In this document: positions 42,165 through 51,067 of the stretch, piece after piece
Position numbering within the stretch: position 1 is the first letter of the stretch
Layout of the letters: every line of letters starts with the position of its first letter
DNA from: Neptunicella plasticusilytica
GTDB taxonomy: Bacteria > Pseudomonadota > Gammaproteobacteria > Enterobacterales > Alteromonadaceae
DNA: 64,000 nt
Reading direction: 5' to 3'
Assembly (NCBI RefSeq): GCF_047922965.1
Contig: NZ_CP150481.1
Coordinates: 2,046,001-2,110,000 of the forward strand
Made by a program: the position numbers and the translations under genes
The notes under the pieces: model-generated
What the model was told of the DNA's origin: nothing
Database searches by the model: none
What the model saw: the letters and a program-made list of their open reading frames with translations, nothing else

Positions 42165-44336
42165 ATGCAAGCAGCGACCATTAAAGCCAAGCAGCCACTT
42201 TTTTCGCACCATAAATATTGGGCGGAATGTTACGGGACTGCGCCATTTTTGCCCATGAGTCGGGAGGAAATGGATGATTTGGGCTGGGACAGTTGCGACA
42301 TCATTTTGGTCACTGGCGATGCTTATGTGGATCATCCCAGTTTTGGCATGGCGGTAATAGGCCGCACCCTCGAAGCACAAGGTTTTCGGGTCGGCATTAT
42401 TGCCCAGCCCGACTGGCATAGTAAAGATGCCTTTATGCAACTGGGACAACCGAACCTGTATTTCGGCGTCACCGCCGGCAATATGGACTCGATGATCAAC
42501 CGTTATACTGCAGATAAGAAATTACGTCATGACGATGCCTATACGCCAGGCAATATTGGCGGGAAACGGCCTGATCGCGCCGTTACGGTTTATTCCCAGC
42601 GCTGTCGTGAAGCCTATAAAGGCGTGCCGATTATTATTGGTGGCATCGAAGCCAGCTTGCGTCGTATTGCTCACTACGATTACTGGTCAGAAAAAGTTCG
42701 TCGTTCGGTCTTATTTGATTCCAAAGCTGATTTGTTGATGTTTGGTAACGCCGAGCGGCCATTGCTGGAAGTGACCCATCGATTAGCCAACGGGGAACCT
42801 ATCGACAGTATTGTGGATGTGCGCGGAACGGCCGTAATTGTTAAACAGGCGCTGCCGGAATGGCAGGGTGTGGATTCGACTCATTTAGATAAACCCGGCA
42901 AAATCGAGCCTATCAGCAGTCCTTATCAAGTAGAAGCCGCTTGCGAAACCGGCGATAAAGCCGCTCAAAGCGTTGAATCCGAAGTGAATATGGCAAAGCC
43001 TGTGGTGATCCAGCCGGATAACCGTCGGCGCCCCTGGGAGCAGGTGTATGTTAAATTGCCTGCGTTCGAAACGGTCAAAGATAATAAGATCCTATACGCA
43101 CATACTTCGCGAATCTTGCATCAGGAAACCAATCCAGGTTGCGCCAGAGCGTTGATGCAACGCCACGGAGATCGACATATCTGGATCAATCCACCGACAT
43201 TTCCGTTGGAAACCGAGGAAATGGATAAGGTATTTGACTTGCCTTATCAACGGGTTCCGCATCCCAGCTATGGCAATGCCAAAATCCCCGCTTACGAGAT
43301 GATCCGCTTTTCGGTCAATATCATGCGCGGCTGTTATGGCGGCTGTACCTTTTGTTCCATTACCGAACATGAAGGACGAATTATCCAAAGCCGCTCGGAA
43401 GATTCGATTATTCGCGAGATCGAAGATATTCGTGACAAAGTTCCCGGTTTTACCGGTGTAATCTCCGATTTGGGCGGTCCTACCGCCAACATGTACCGCC
43501 TGCGCTGTAAAAGTCCCAAAGCAGAAGCGACCTGTAAACGTCCTTCTTGTGTTTATCCGACTATCTGCGCCCATATGGATACCGATCATACGCCGACAAT
43601 CGATTTATATCGCCGGGCGCGTGATCTGAAAGGTATTAAGAAAATCCTGATTGCATCAGGAGTTCGTTATGATCTGGCGGTCGAAGATCCCCGTTATGTT
43701 AAGGAACTGGCCACTCACCATGTTGGCGGTTATTTGAAAATTGCGCCTGAACATACTGAAGAGGGGCCCTTGAGTAAAATGATGAAGCCCGGCATGGGCA
43801 GTTATTACAAGTTCAAGGAATTGTTTGACAAGTTCTCCAAAGAAGCCGGTAAAGAGCAGTATCTGATCCCGTATTTTATTGCTTCCCATCCGGGGACAAC
43901 GGATGACGATATGCTGAATTTGGCACTATGGCTGAAAGAAAATAAATTCAAACTGGATCAGGTACAGAATTTCTACCCCTCACCGATGGCCAGCGCCACT
44001 ACCATGTATCATGCCGGCGTCGATTCTCTGCGTAAAGTGAAAAAAGACAGCGATGAAGTCCCTTCGGCCAAAGGCGAGATCCACCGTCGTCTGCACAAGG
44101 CGTTGCTGCGTTACCATGACCCCAAAAACTGGCCGCAAATACGTCAGGCACTGGTCAAAATGGGTAGAGAAGACCTGATTGGGCGCGGTCCCCAGCATTT
44201 AGTCCCGCCACAAAGTGCGCAGGAAAAACTGCAAAAACCCGGCAAGGCAGGCAAAGGACAACGGGCATTAACCAAGCATACAGGTTTACCACCACAACCC
44301 AAATGGAACAAAAGGTCCAAACCTTCTAGCAGATAA
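42165..44336 (+). CDS. YgiQ-family radical SAM protein
   Basis: 723 residues. An N-terminal B12-binding-like domain (about 30-200) has SCDIILVTGDAYVDHPSFG and IIGGIEASLRRIAHYDYWS. The radical SAM core has FSVNIMRGCYGGCTFCSITE with the CxxxCxxC cluster ligands, and a basic C-terminal tail follows. The family is widely conserved but its reaction is not established; YgiQ proteins are usually listed as uncharacterised. It is monocistronic, with its own terminator. Confidence 0.93.
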   Translation: MQAATIKAKQPLFSHHKYWAECYGTAPFLPMSREEMDDLGWDSCDIILVTGDAYVDHPSFGMAVIGRTLEAQGFRVGIIAQPDWHSKDAFMQLGQPNLYFGVTAGNMDSMINRYTADKKLRHDDAYTPGNIGGKRPDRAVTVYSQRCREAYKGVPIIIGGIEASLRRIAHYDYWSEKVRRSVLFDSKADLLMFGNAERPLLEVTHRLANGEPIDSIVDVRGTAVIVKQALPEWQGVDSTHLDKPGKIEPISSPYQVEAACETGDKAAQSVESEVNMAKPVVIQPDNRRRPWEQVYVKLPAFETVKDNKILYAHTSRILHQETNPGCARALMQRHGDRHIWINPPTFPLETEEMDKVFDLPYQRVPHPSYGNAKIPAYEMIRFSVNIMRGCYGGCTFCSITEHEGRIIQSRSEDSIIREIEDIRDKVPGFTGVISDLGGPTANMYRLRCKSPKAEATCKRPSCVYPTICAHMDTDHTPTIDLYRRARDLKGIKKILIASGVRYDLAVEDPRYVKELATHHVGGYLKIAPEHTEEGPLSKMMKPGMGSYYKFKELFDKFSKEAGKEQYLIPYFIASHPGTTDDDMLNLALWLKENKFKLDQVQNFYPSPMASATTMYHAGVDSLRKVKKDSDEVPSAKGEIHRRLHKALLRYHDPKNWPQIRQALVKMGREDLIGRGPQHLVPPQSAQEKLQKPGKAGKGQRALTKHTGLPPQPKWNKRSKPSSR

Positions 44337-44337
44337 T

Positions 44338-44363
44338 AAAAAAGGAACCATCGGCTCCTTTTT
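44338..44363 (+). terminator. Terminator of ygiQ
   Basis: AAAAAAGGAACC and GGCTCCTTTTT form a hairpin with one mismatch directly after the stop codon. The sapC-type gene converges 19 bases further on and may share it. Confidence 0.75.
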
Positions 44364-44381
44364 CAATCTTGCGTCTAATCG

Positions 44382-45107
44382 TTAGCCAGCTTTGGCTACG
44401 GCTTGCATCTTTTTACGCGCGACACGTTGAATTTGTTGCAGAGAGTTCAGATGAGCATAAATGGCAGGCAATAACCCTTTTTGGCGAATATCTTCAAAAT
44501 CTTCAGTCGACATTTTAGATAACTTTTCTTCATCGATACGGAAAATACCGTTGATATTGTAGTTATCACCATTTTCCAGTTTTACGGTTAAATCGTTGGA
44601 TACCAGCAGCTCTTTCTCTTTCATGAAATTGATGAAATTGGCGGTGATTTGCATATTTTCTATAAAACGACCAGTTTGTTCGGTACGCTTTTTCAAGAAT
44701 TCAGTTTGTTCACCTTTAGCATCAAATAATAACTCGCCTTCTTTTTTATTGACCAAATCGCTACTTTCATCGATACAAACTAATAATTCTTTGCCTTCCT
44801 GATCGGCTTTAGCAATCGATAAAGGGAAATTACGTAAAGCTGAAGGTACATATGGCTCGTCCCAGCCATCACCACCACAATACAAGTTTTCACCTTGAGA
44901 TAGCCCCATTAGGGTGCAGGAGATAAAACGCTCCGACTCAGCGCTTTCACGGACAAATATGATAGGAAGCTCGGCGGATACCTGCACATATTCATGGATC
45001 ACAACCGGAATAAGATGTTGTCCGGCGCCATGCGCGAAATTGGTAGATGGCTTGATTCGGGTTTTCGCATGCTGTTCTTTATTCAGCGGTACAATTTTTT
45101 CGTTCAT
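44382..45107 (-). CDS. SapC-family protein
   Basis: 241 residues, soluble, no signal peptide. It contains the SapC-like block HEYVQVSAELPIIFV and the Gly-rich GLSQGENLYCGGDGWDEPYVP with YVPSALRNFPL. The family is named after a Campylobacter S-layer-associated gene, but in marine gammaproteobacteria it is often found near TonB receptors or tryptophan halogenases, with an unknown role. Here no such partner is adjacent. GGAG lies nine bases before the ATG. Confidence 0.85.
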   Translation of the reverse strand: MNEKIVPLNKEQHAKTRIKPSTNFAHGAGQHLIPVVIHEYVQVSAELPIIFVRESAESERFISCTLMGLSQGENLYCGGDGWDEPYVPSALRNFPLSIAKADQEGKELLVCIDESSDLVNKKEGELLFDAKGEQTEFLKKRTEQTGRFIENMQITANFINFMKEKELLVSNDLTVKLENGDNYNINGIFRIDEEKLSKMSTEDFEDIRQKGLLPAIYAHLNSLQQIQRVARKKMQAVAKAG

Positions 45108-45381
45108 GTGATGCAGCTCCCTTTTGTATGTTTTAGAGGTTATTCACGAATTAATTTTACGGCCGCTATGAATAACAGAAGTCGTGTGTAAAAAAAAGGT
45201 TAATTTGCGCTAAAGCCAAATAAATTAGGGTGTGCAGCTTATTTTTTGTAAATTTTGGATAAAAATGCTGAAAACTTGTTCAACCTCTCGTTTTTCAACT
45301 TTCTAAACTGAATACTTAGCACTGTTGGCAAGTTGAATGTTGTAGTAGTGTACGTCAAAAATAGGGTGCATTTTTATATTG

Positions 45382-46128
45382 ATGAACGAGTTTAATACAA
45401 TCATACCATCCGGTTACAACAACATTGTTGTGCTTACCGGCGCCGGTATTTCGGCCGAATCGGGGATCAAAACGTTTCGTGCCAGTGACGGTTTATGGGA
45501 ACAACATCGAATAGAAGATGTGGCTACGCCAGAAGGTTTTGCCGCCAATCCTCAGCAAGTCTATCGTTTTTACAACCAGCGCCGCCAACATTTGCTTGGT
45601 CATCAGATAAAACCTAATGCGGCTCATATCGCCTTGGCTGAATTTGAACGGTCCTTTAAGGGGCATTTTTTGCTGGTAACCCAGAATATTGATAACTTGC
45701 ATGAGCGCGCAGGCAGCCAAAATGTATTACACATGCATGGCGAGCTATTAAAATCCCGCTGTATTCAAAGCGGGCAGTTGCTCGAAACCATACGGGATAT
45801 TGATGATCAAAGCCGCTGCCAGTGTTGTAATCCGGCCAAGGGGATTCGCCCGCATATAGTCTGGTTTGGAGAAATGCCATTATTTATGCAGCAAATTGAG
45901 CAAGCGTTGTCACAAGCTGACTTATTTGTGTCAATTGGCACATCCGGTAACGTTTATCCGGCGGCGGGTTTCGCCGCTCAGGCCGGATTGTTTGGTGCCA
46001 CCACACTGGAACTGAATCTCGACACCAGTGCTAATCAAAGCGTATTTGACTACTCTGTGCAGGGTAGGGCGACAGAGCTGGTTCCGCAATTTTTCAATCC
46101 GCATACATTTACAGAACAAAAAGGATAA
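45382..46128 (+). CDS. cobB: NAD-dependent protein deacylase (sirtuin, CobB-type)
   Basis: 248 residues. The NAD-binding loop is VLTGAGISAESGIKTFR, the catalytic His lies in NVLHMHGEL, and zinc-ligand cysteines are in KSRC and RCQCC. QNIDNLHERAG and RPHIVWFGEMP are family hallmarks. FYNQRRQ carries the YxxR pair that, in class III sirtuins, lets the enzyme remove succinyl and malonyl as well as acetyl groups. ATG 45382 has only a weak ribosome site; a TTG one codon earlier is possible. The LysE-type gene starts five bases downstream. Confidence 0.93.
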   Translation: MNEFNTIIPSGYNNIVVLTGAGISAESGIKTFRASDGLWEQHRIEDVATPEGFAANPQQVYRFYNQRRQHLLGHQIKPNAAHIALAEFERSFKGHFLLVTQNIDNLHERAGSQNVLHMHGELLKSRCIQSGQLLETIRDIDDQSRCQCCNPAKGIRPHIVWFGEMPLFMQQIEQALSQADLFVSIGTSGNVYPAAGFAAQAGLFGATTLELNLDTSANQSVFDYSVQGRATELVPQFFNPHTFTEQKG

Positions 46129-46132
46129 TTTC

Positions 46133-46777
46133 GTGCTAGAAACCTTGCAGTTATATCAAATGGAGTTTTATACCATTGCGTTGATACATTTGCTGGCGGT
46201 GGCCAGCCCGGGACCAGACTTTGCCATAGTGTTGCGCCATAGTATCCGTTTCGGCCGAAGGGCGGCAGTGATGACCAGTATCGGCATTGGTTTGGCTATA
46301 TTGCTGCACGTTTGTTATTCCTTGCTGGGGATTGGTTTAATCATCAAAACCACACCGTGGATTTTTCAGACGATGTCTTATCTGGCCGCGGCTTATTTAG
46401 CCTGGATCGGTTTTGCTGCTATTCGCAGTAGTGCCGGTTCGTACACCGACCAGCAAAATGGCCAAAGCTTGCACCTATCCGATAAAAAAGCCTTTGTCAG
46501 AGGTTTTTTGACCAATGGTTTAAATCCTAAAGCCACATTGTTTTTCTTATCCCTGTTTGCGGTCGTGATTTCTGCCCAAACCCCCATGAACATAAAAGTG
46601 TTTTACGGCGGCTACCTGGCGTTCGCCACTGGTCTATGGTTCTGTTTATTATCTTGTCTGTTGAGTTATAGCAAGATACGCCAGTTTATTGGTCGTCATG
46701 GCCACTGGTTTGATCGAGCAATGGGCGTGTTGCTAATTGGGTTGGCGGTAAAACTGGTGGTGTCAGATTTAATTTAA
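46133..46777 (+). CDS. LysE/RhtB-family exporter
   Basis: 214 residues with six hydrophobic helices and the family signature ASPGPDFAIVLRHSIRFGRRA near the N-terminus (first 20 residues shown), plus GFLTNGLNPKATLFFLSLF. It exports an amino acid or homoserine lactone-like compound; the substrate is unknown. GTG 46133 is chosen for AAGGA seven bases upstream, directly after the sirtuin stop. Its stop codon TAA coincides with the first bases of a MITE-like repeat. Confidence 0.88.
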   Translation: MLETLQLYQMEFYTIALIHLLAVASPGPDFAIVLRHSIRFGRRAAVMTSIGIGLAILLHVCYSLLGIGLIIKTTPWIFQTMSYLAAAYLAWIGFAAIRSSAGSYTDQQNGQSLHLSDKKAFVRGFLTNGLNPKATLFFLSLFAVVISAQTPMNIKVFYGGYLAFATGLWFCLLSCLLSYSKIRQFIGRHGHWFDRAMGVLLIGLAVKLVVSDLI

Positions 46778-47008
46778 CCCCAGCTCGGGATAAGCCACGC
46801 CTCTCAATAACGCTCTTTTTGCACCTAGCAGCGTTGGGCTTTCTAGTCATAACCCGCTATGACGCACGAAACCCCGCCTTGCCAGGCACAAAAATGTCGT
46901 CATTGAGTAAACTATTTATTCAACAATGGTTGAGTGAATAATATGACTATCTGAATTATTTACCGTTTGTAAATATAAACGACATTTCTTATCCCGAGTT
47001 GGGGTTAA
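46774..47008. mobile_element. Second MITE-like element with 21-bp terminal inverted repeats
   Basis: TTAACCCCAGCTCGGGATAA (46774 onward, 21 bases with a final G) matches the reverse complement of 46988-47008 at 20 of 21 positions. The 235-base element has no open frame of note and is bounded by TTAA on both sides. It begins at the stop codon of the LysE-type gene and differs in sequence from the element at 41818-42085. Confidence 0.75.
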
Positions 47009-47069
47009 TTTAGAGTGAAGTGTTAATCAACACGCCATCCCATTTTATAATGAGATGGCGAACTGGTGA

Positions 47070-47681
47070 CTATCGAGAAACACTGACTTCGCCCACACCA
47101 ACTTGAGCATCAATCATATATTTACCGCTACCTTGCCAATAAGCCTCTTCTGAAATCAGTGCCCTTGATGACTCTGATTGCTTGAATCCACGTAATGATG
47201 CTTCTCCCACCCCAGACTCAAGATTGATACTTTTATAGTTGTCACTGCTGACTTCAATACTCAGCTCACCCACGCCAAGCTCGGCTTTTACATCGCGGCT
47301 GAGCTGTTTTAACTTGGCTTCTCCGACTCCCATATCAAGATTGATATTGGCATCGGCAGGAACGCTGATTTGCCAGGTCTGTTTGGTATCTTCTTCGTCA
47401 ATCTCCAGAAAAATACGACTGTGACTAACTTGTTTGGTTAATTCGACATCATCCAAATCGGCTGATGAAAACCAGCTATTGTCTTGTTCCTCGACTTTGA
47501 CGCTTAGTTCAATATAGTGGCCGTCATGAGTGGTTAGTTCAAATTCGCCCACCGGGACGTGAATTTCAATCTGGCTGTCTTCGACGACGTCAAATTTATC
47601 TTTAATAGTGACACTTTCTTTAGCCATGACAGGAATTGTAATCAACGCGGATAAAAGTAAAACTACAGATGTTTTTTTCAT
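47070..47681 (-). CDS. Exported GVGE-repeat (DUF4097-like) protein
   Basis: 203 residues from ATG 47681; an ATG four codons upstream is possible. A signal peptide (MKKTSVVLLLSALITIPVMA) leads into a beta-rich domain. GVGE recurs four times at roughly 20-40 residue steps (MGVGEAKL, LGVGELSI, SGVGEASL, VGVGEVSV), after an earlier VPVGEFEL. This is the pattern of short beta-helix or DUF4097/adhesin-like domains. The function is unknown. It is divergent from a membrane-protein gene and follows the second MITE-like element. Confidence 0.75.
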   Translation of the reverse strand: MKKTSVVLLLSALITIPVMAKESVTIKDKFDVVEDSQIEIHVPVGEFELTTHDGHYIELSVKVEEQDNSWFSSADLDDVELTKQVSHSRIFLEIDEEDTKQTWQISVPADANINLDMGVGEAKLKQLSRDVKAELGVGELSIEVSSDNYKSINLESGVGEASLRGFKQSESSRALISEEAYWQGSGKYMIDAQVGVGEVSVSR

Positions 47682-47923
47682 TTTGTTGTCCATATTATTA
47701 ATTTAAGTTAATTGTGCTTATAGTCCGAAAAGCAAAACTGATGCCATAAATAATAACCTTGTATATCAATTGCTTACACAGTCACATCATACTGCTTCAA
47801 CGAAATATTGTGTAAAGCTAACCAAATCTTGATGCAATTGACCAAGTTATTGATAGGTATGTAGAACATATTGCTACTCTCTTTGATATAATAGTCGCTG
47901 CTAATAACAGGATGGTTTAAACC

Positions 47924-48673
47924 TTGTCTGAAAAATATCAAATACAAATTGGTGGTGATTTGGAAAAAGCACTACAGGGGAATTTTGAACTGGATCTTAA
48001 GTCGGTTTTGCGCGAAGGGTGGGAAAATACCCGACATACTAAGTGGGTCATGTTACAAGGAATTTTACTGGCGGTGGCTATCAGCTATGCCTTGATCGCA
48101 TTTTTTGTTCCGGTTCATAGCATGACGGATTTGGCCCAGTTGCAAAGCCGTATTAATCCACTGGCGGCAATGACCATCACCATCTTAATCACCCCCATCA
48201 TGACTGCTGTGCAAATGATGGGGATCTCTCATAGTCTCGGTGGACAGTCCCGGTTTGGCGATTTGTTCCGCTTTATCCCTCATATGCTGATACTGGGTGT
48301 AACTGAGTTGGCCACCGGCCTGCTAATCAATATTGGGCTAAGTCTGTTTATCTTGCCCGGCATTTATTTATTGATTACCAGCTGTTTTGCGATTCCTTTG
48401 GTCGCGGAACGAAAATTACCGCCACTAAAAGCCATCTGGTATTCCATTAAGGTCGTTAATCACAAATTATGGCAATTTGGTTTATTATTCGTGCTGTTTT
48501 TAGCATTGATGATGTTGTGTGCGTTTACCCTTGGTTTAGCCTACATTTGGGTTGGCCCGTTTTATTACAACGTTAAAGGTGTCTTGTATCGAAACATATT
48601 CGGCACCCGGATCAAATTTGCTCCAGAGAAACAGCAAGGACAGGGAAAAGATGAGTCAGTATTCGATGCATAA
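47924..48673 (+). CDS. Multi-pass inner-membrane protein, unknown function
   Basis: 249 residues. An N-terminal cytoplasmic segment (about 1-40) is followed by roughly five to six transmembrane helices and a charged tail. The helix-rich pattern IGLSLFILPGIYLLITSCFAIPLVAE resembles YciC/DUF975-type membrane proteins. The start is TTG, with AGGAT about 11 bases upstream. The end overlaps the Bax-like gene by 23 bases. Confidence 0.75.
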   Translation: MSEKYQIQIGGDLEKALQGNFELDLKSVLREGWENTRHTKWVMLQGILLAVAISYALIAFFVPVHSMTDLAQLQSRINPLAAMTITILITPIMTAVQMMGISHSLGGQSRFGDLFRFIPHMLILGVTELATGLLINIGLSLFILPGIYLLITSCFAIPLVAERKLPPLKAIWYSIKVVNHKLWQFGLLFVLFLALMMLCAFTLGLAYIWVGPFYYNVKGVLYRNIFGTRIKFAPEKQQGQGKDESVFDA

Positions 48674-49454
48674 AAAATCTTGGTCACAAATCCTGTTTCG
48701 TAGCTTAATCACGCTAATATTTATTGTCGCGCTGATCTATCCGTTCTGGTATCCGGCACCCAAAATAAAGCCACAACAGGAACCTGAAACAGCTTTATTA
48801 CTGGTTCCGGATTTTGCCAAGATCCGTTCGGTGAAGAAGAAAAAGCAGGCATTTTTTAGTTACTTGCGACCGGAGCTGGAAAAACAGAACCGTGTCATTA
48901 AGCAGGAACGCAGATTTTTACTGGAGTTGCGCCAAAAGGTGCAGCAAGGCAAGCCACCAAGCGCCAATGAACAACAGCGGTTGACCACCTTGGCCGTGCA
49001 ATATCAGATGAATGGTGCGCCCGAAAACGAGGTACAGTGGAATACCTTGTTAAGACGAGTTGATACCATCCCTGTAGAGTTAACCCTGGTGCAAGCGGCC
49101 AATGAATCGGCCTGGGGCACATCCCGTTTTGCAAAGCATGGTTACAACTTTTTCGGCTTGTGGTGTTACCGCAAAGGTTGTGGCTTTGTGCCCAAACAAC
49201 GGGATGAAGAAGCCGCCCATGAAGTCGCCAAGTTTCGTGACCTGTCTCACGCGGTGCGCACCTATTTACTCAATCTGAACAGTTATTACGCCTATTCAGA
49301 TTTGCGTATGATAAGGGCTGATTTAAGACAAAAAGAACAAAGCCTGACACCGGAAGCGATTGCGCAGGGATTGATCAATTATTCAACCCGTAGGGAAGAA
49401 TACGTAGATGAACTGGTAGCCATGATCCGCCATAACCGGAAATATATGCAATGA
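48651..49454 (+). CDS. Bax-like glucosaminidase-domain protein
   Basis: 267 residues. One N-terminal transmembrane or signal-anchor segment (about 13-33) and a basic linker lead to a glucosaminidase (FlgJ/Bax-type) domain. Its signature is VQAANESAWGTSRFAKHGYN plus FFGLWCYRKGCGFVP and the catalytic Glu in ANESAWG. It should cleave peptidoglycan glycan strands in the periplasm. ATG 48651 has AAGGA upstream. It overlaps the previous gene by 23 bases and the next by four, so all three form one operon. Confidence 0.88.
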   Translation: MSQYSMHKKSWSQILFRSLITLIFIVALIYPFWYPAPKIKPQQEPETALLLVPDFAKIRSVKKKKQAFFSYLRPELEKQNRVIKQERRFLLELRQKVQQGKPPSANEQQRLTTLAVQYQMNGAPENEVQWNTLLRRVDTIPVELTLVQAANESAWGTSRFAKHGYNFFGLWCYRKGCGFVPKQRDEEAAHEVAKFRDLSHAVRTYLLNLNSYYAYSDLRMIRADLRQKEQSLTPEAIAQGLINYSTRREEYVDELVAMIRHNRKYMQ

Positions 49455-50098
49455 AGTACGCTTTAGTTCTGCTGGCTTTTTGCGGGTTTAATACTTTTGC
49501 CGAATCCTTAACGGTTGAATACGGCACCTTTTATTCGCATTTGCGCAAAATAGACGACGAAGATCTCAATCAACTGGAATTTGCTTTTGGATTTAAACAG
49601 GTCGGTACCTCGGGGCTATGTCAGATAAACAGCGCCACTATTCATACCCAGAAAGTGGATATTCCACTGGAAGTCACAGCTGACAGACGATTTACATTAC
49701 CCACAGAAAAAGCCCTGAAGTTAGCCAATGCACAAGTCGAAATCGACTTAGTTCAGCCGGCCAACCAATGTGATATGTCGGTTCAGATCCAGATAAAGCC
49801 GGAGCTGATAAAACAGACCATGACAATAGCTGAGCTCAGCGCATTTTTACATCAGTTTGATATTTTCTTCGACGATATGGGCAGTTTTCTGTCTTTTCTG
49901 ATGCCCTCAGCCGACGGGATCCTGCTGGAGTTTGCCCAAAACGATATCGATATCACCCTGGATAACCAGCCGGTATCGGGCCTGCCGATGGAAAAACAGC
50001 AGTTAATTTTGAAACGGGAATGGCTTGATGGAAAGCAGGGAGAAATTGCTTTTTCTCCCGTGCCGGAAAAAATTACCGTATTTGTTAGCCAAGATTGA
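49451..50098 (+). CDS. DUF2987 family exported protein
   Basis: 215 residues. A signal peptide (MKYALVLLAFCGFNTFA) precedes a soluble beta-rich domain with YGTFYSHLRKIDDEDLNQLEFAFGF (first part) and two cysteines (SGLCQIN, NQCDM) that could form a disulfide. The family is restricted to marine gammaproteobacteria, with no known function. Coupling by ATGA overlap to the Bax-like enzyme suggests a cell-wall role (inference). Its 3' end overlaps the convergent ttcA gene by 14 bases. Confidence 0.82.
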   Translation: MKYALVLLAFCGFNTFAESLTVEYGTFYSHLRKIDDEDLNQLEFAFGFKQVGTSGLCQINSATIHTQKVDIPLEVTADRRFTLPTEKALKLANAQVEIDLVQPANQCDMSVQIQIKPELIKQTMTIAELSAFLHQFDIFFDDMGSFLSFLMPSADGILLEFAQNDIDITLDNQPVSGLPMEKQQLILKREWLDGKQGEIAFSPVPEKITVFVSQD

Positions 50099-50987
50099 TC
50101 ACTTGTACCTGCTCGCTATCATCTGCAGGCGCTGAGAACTCGGGCTGATCAAATGCAGTGTCGCCATCCTGATAAGGGGTTAACTGAGTTGTTAGCCCTT
50201 TAAAATCAAATAAATTAGCATCGGCCAAGTGGGAGGGCGTCACATTTTGCAAGCTTCTGGCCATGCTCTCTATTCGCCCCGGAAAACGCTTATCCCAGTC
50301 TTGCAGCATGGTTTTAATCGCTTTACGCTGCAAGTTTTCCTGAGAGCCACATAAGTTGCAGGGAATAATAGGAAAATCAACCAGCTCAGAATAACGGGCA
50401 ATATCTTTTTCGGTGCAATAGGCTAGCGGTCTGATCACCATCTGCTTGCCATCGTCACTGACCAGTTTGGGCGGCATCGCCTTAATTTTTCCGCCATAAA
50501 ACATATTCAGAAACAAGGTTTCGAGCATATCATCGCGGTGGTGGCCTAAGGCGATTTTAGTGGCTCCCAGCTCAGTTGCGGTACGATATAAAATGCCCCG
50601 GCGCAAGCGGGAACATAACGAACAGGTAGTTTTACCTTCCGGGACTTTATCGATCACAATAGAGTAGGTGTCTTCCTCAACGATTTTATAGTCCACACCA
50701 ACCGACTCAAGATACGCAGGTAACACATGCTCGGGAAAGCCGGGTTGCTTCTGGTCCAGGTTTACAGCAACAATATCAAAGTGGATAGGGGCGATGCGGC
50801 GCAAGAAAAGCAATATATCCAGCATGGTGTAGCTATCCTTGCCACCAGACAGACACACCATGACTTTATCGCCATCTTCAATCATGTTGAAATCGGCAAT
50901 TGCCTGTCCGACATGGCGACGTAGACGTTTCTGCAATTTGTTAAAACTGTATTTTTGCTTGGCCGTTAAGGCTTCAATCTGGCTCAT
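50085..50987 (-). CDS. ttcA: tRNA 2-thiocytidine(32) synthetase TtcA
   Basis: 300 residues. The PP-loop ATPase motif is VCLSGGKDSYTMLDIL. The two CxxC pairs that hold the Fe-S cluster are TTCSLCSRLRRG and IPCNLCGSQENLQRK. It thiolates cytidine 32 of certain tRNAs. The minus-strand promoter has TATAAT (51014-51019) followed by CCGCC. It is next to fnr and uspE as in relatives, and converges with the DUF2987 gene with 14 bases of overlap. Confidence 0.96.
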   Translation of the reverse strand: MSQIEALTAKQKYSFNKLQKRLRRHVGQAIADFNMIEDGDKVMVCLSGGKDSYTMLDILLFLRRIAPIHFDIVAVNLDQKQPGFPEHVLPAYLESVGVDYKIVEEDTYSIVIDKVPEGKTTCSLCSRLRRGILYRTATELGATKIALGHHRDDMLETLFLNMFYGGKIKAMPPKLVSDDGKQMVIRPLAYCTEKDIARYSELVDFPIIPCNLCGSQENLQRKAIKTMLQDWDKRFPGRIESMARSLQNVTPSHLADANLFDFKGLTTQLTPYQDGDTAFDQPEFSAPADDSEQVQVINLG

Positions 50988-51013
50988 AGTTACCCCTGAA
51001 AATAGCGGGGCGG

Positions 51014-51041
51014 ATTATACCTGAATTAATCTAAATTGAAA
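51014..51041 (-). promoter_or_regulatory. Probable ttcA promoter
   Basis: On the minus strand TTTCAA (51036-51041) and TATAAT (51014-51019) are separated by 16 bases, followed by CCGCCCCGC. The ATG is 27 bases further. Confidence 0.55.
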
Positions 51042-51067
51042 TTATACCCACCTGTCGTGGCACCAGG

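Noticed and set aside
46028..46132. Longer start for the LysE-type exporter inside the sirtuin gene
   Set aside because: The added residues are out-of-frame sirtuin sequence, while GTG 46133 has a good ribosome site and starts the normal family N-terminus.
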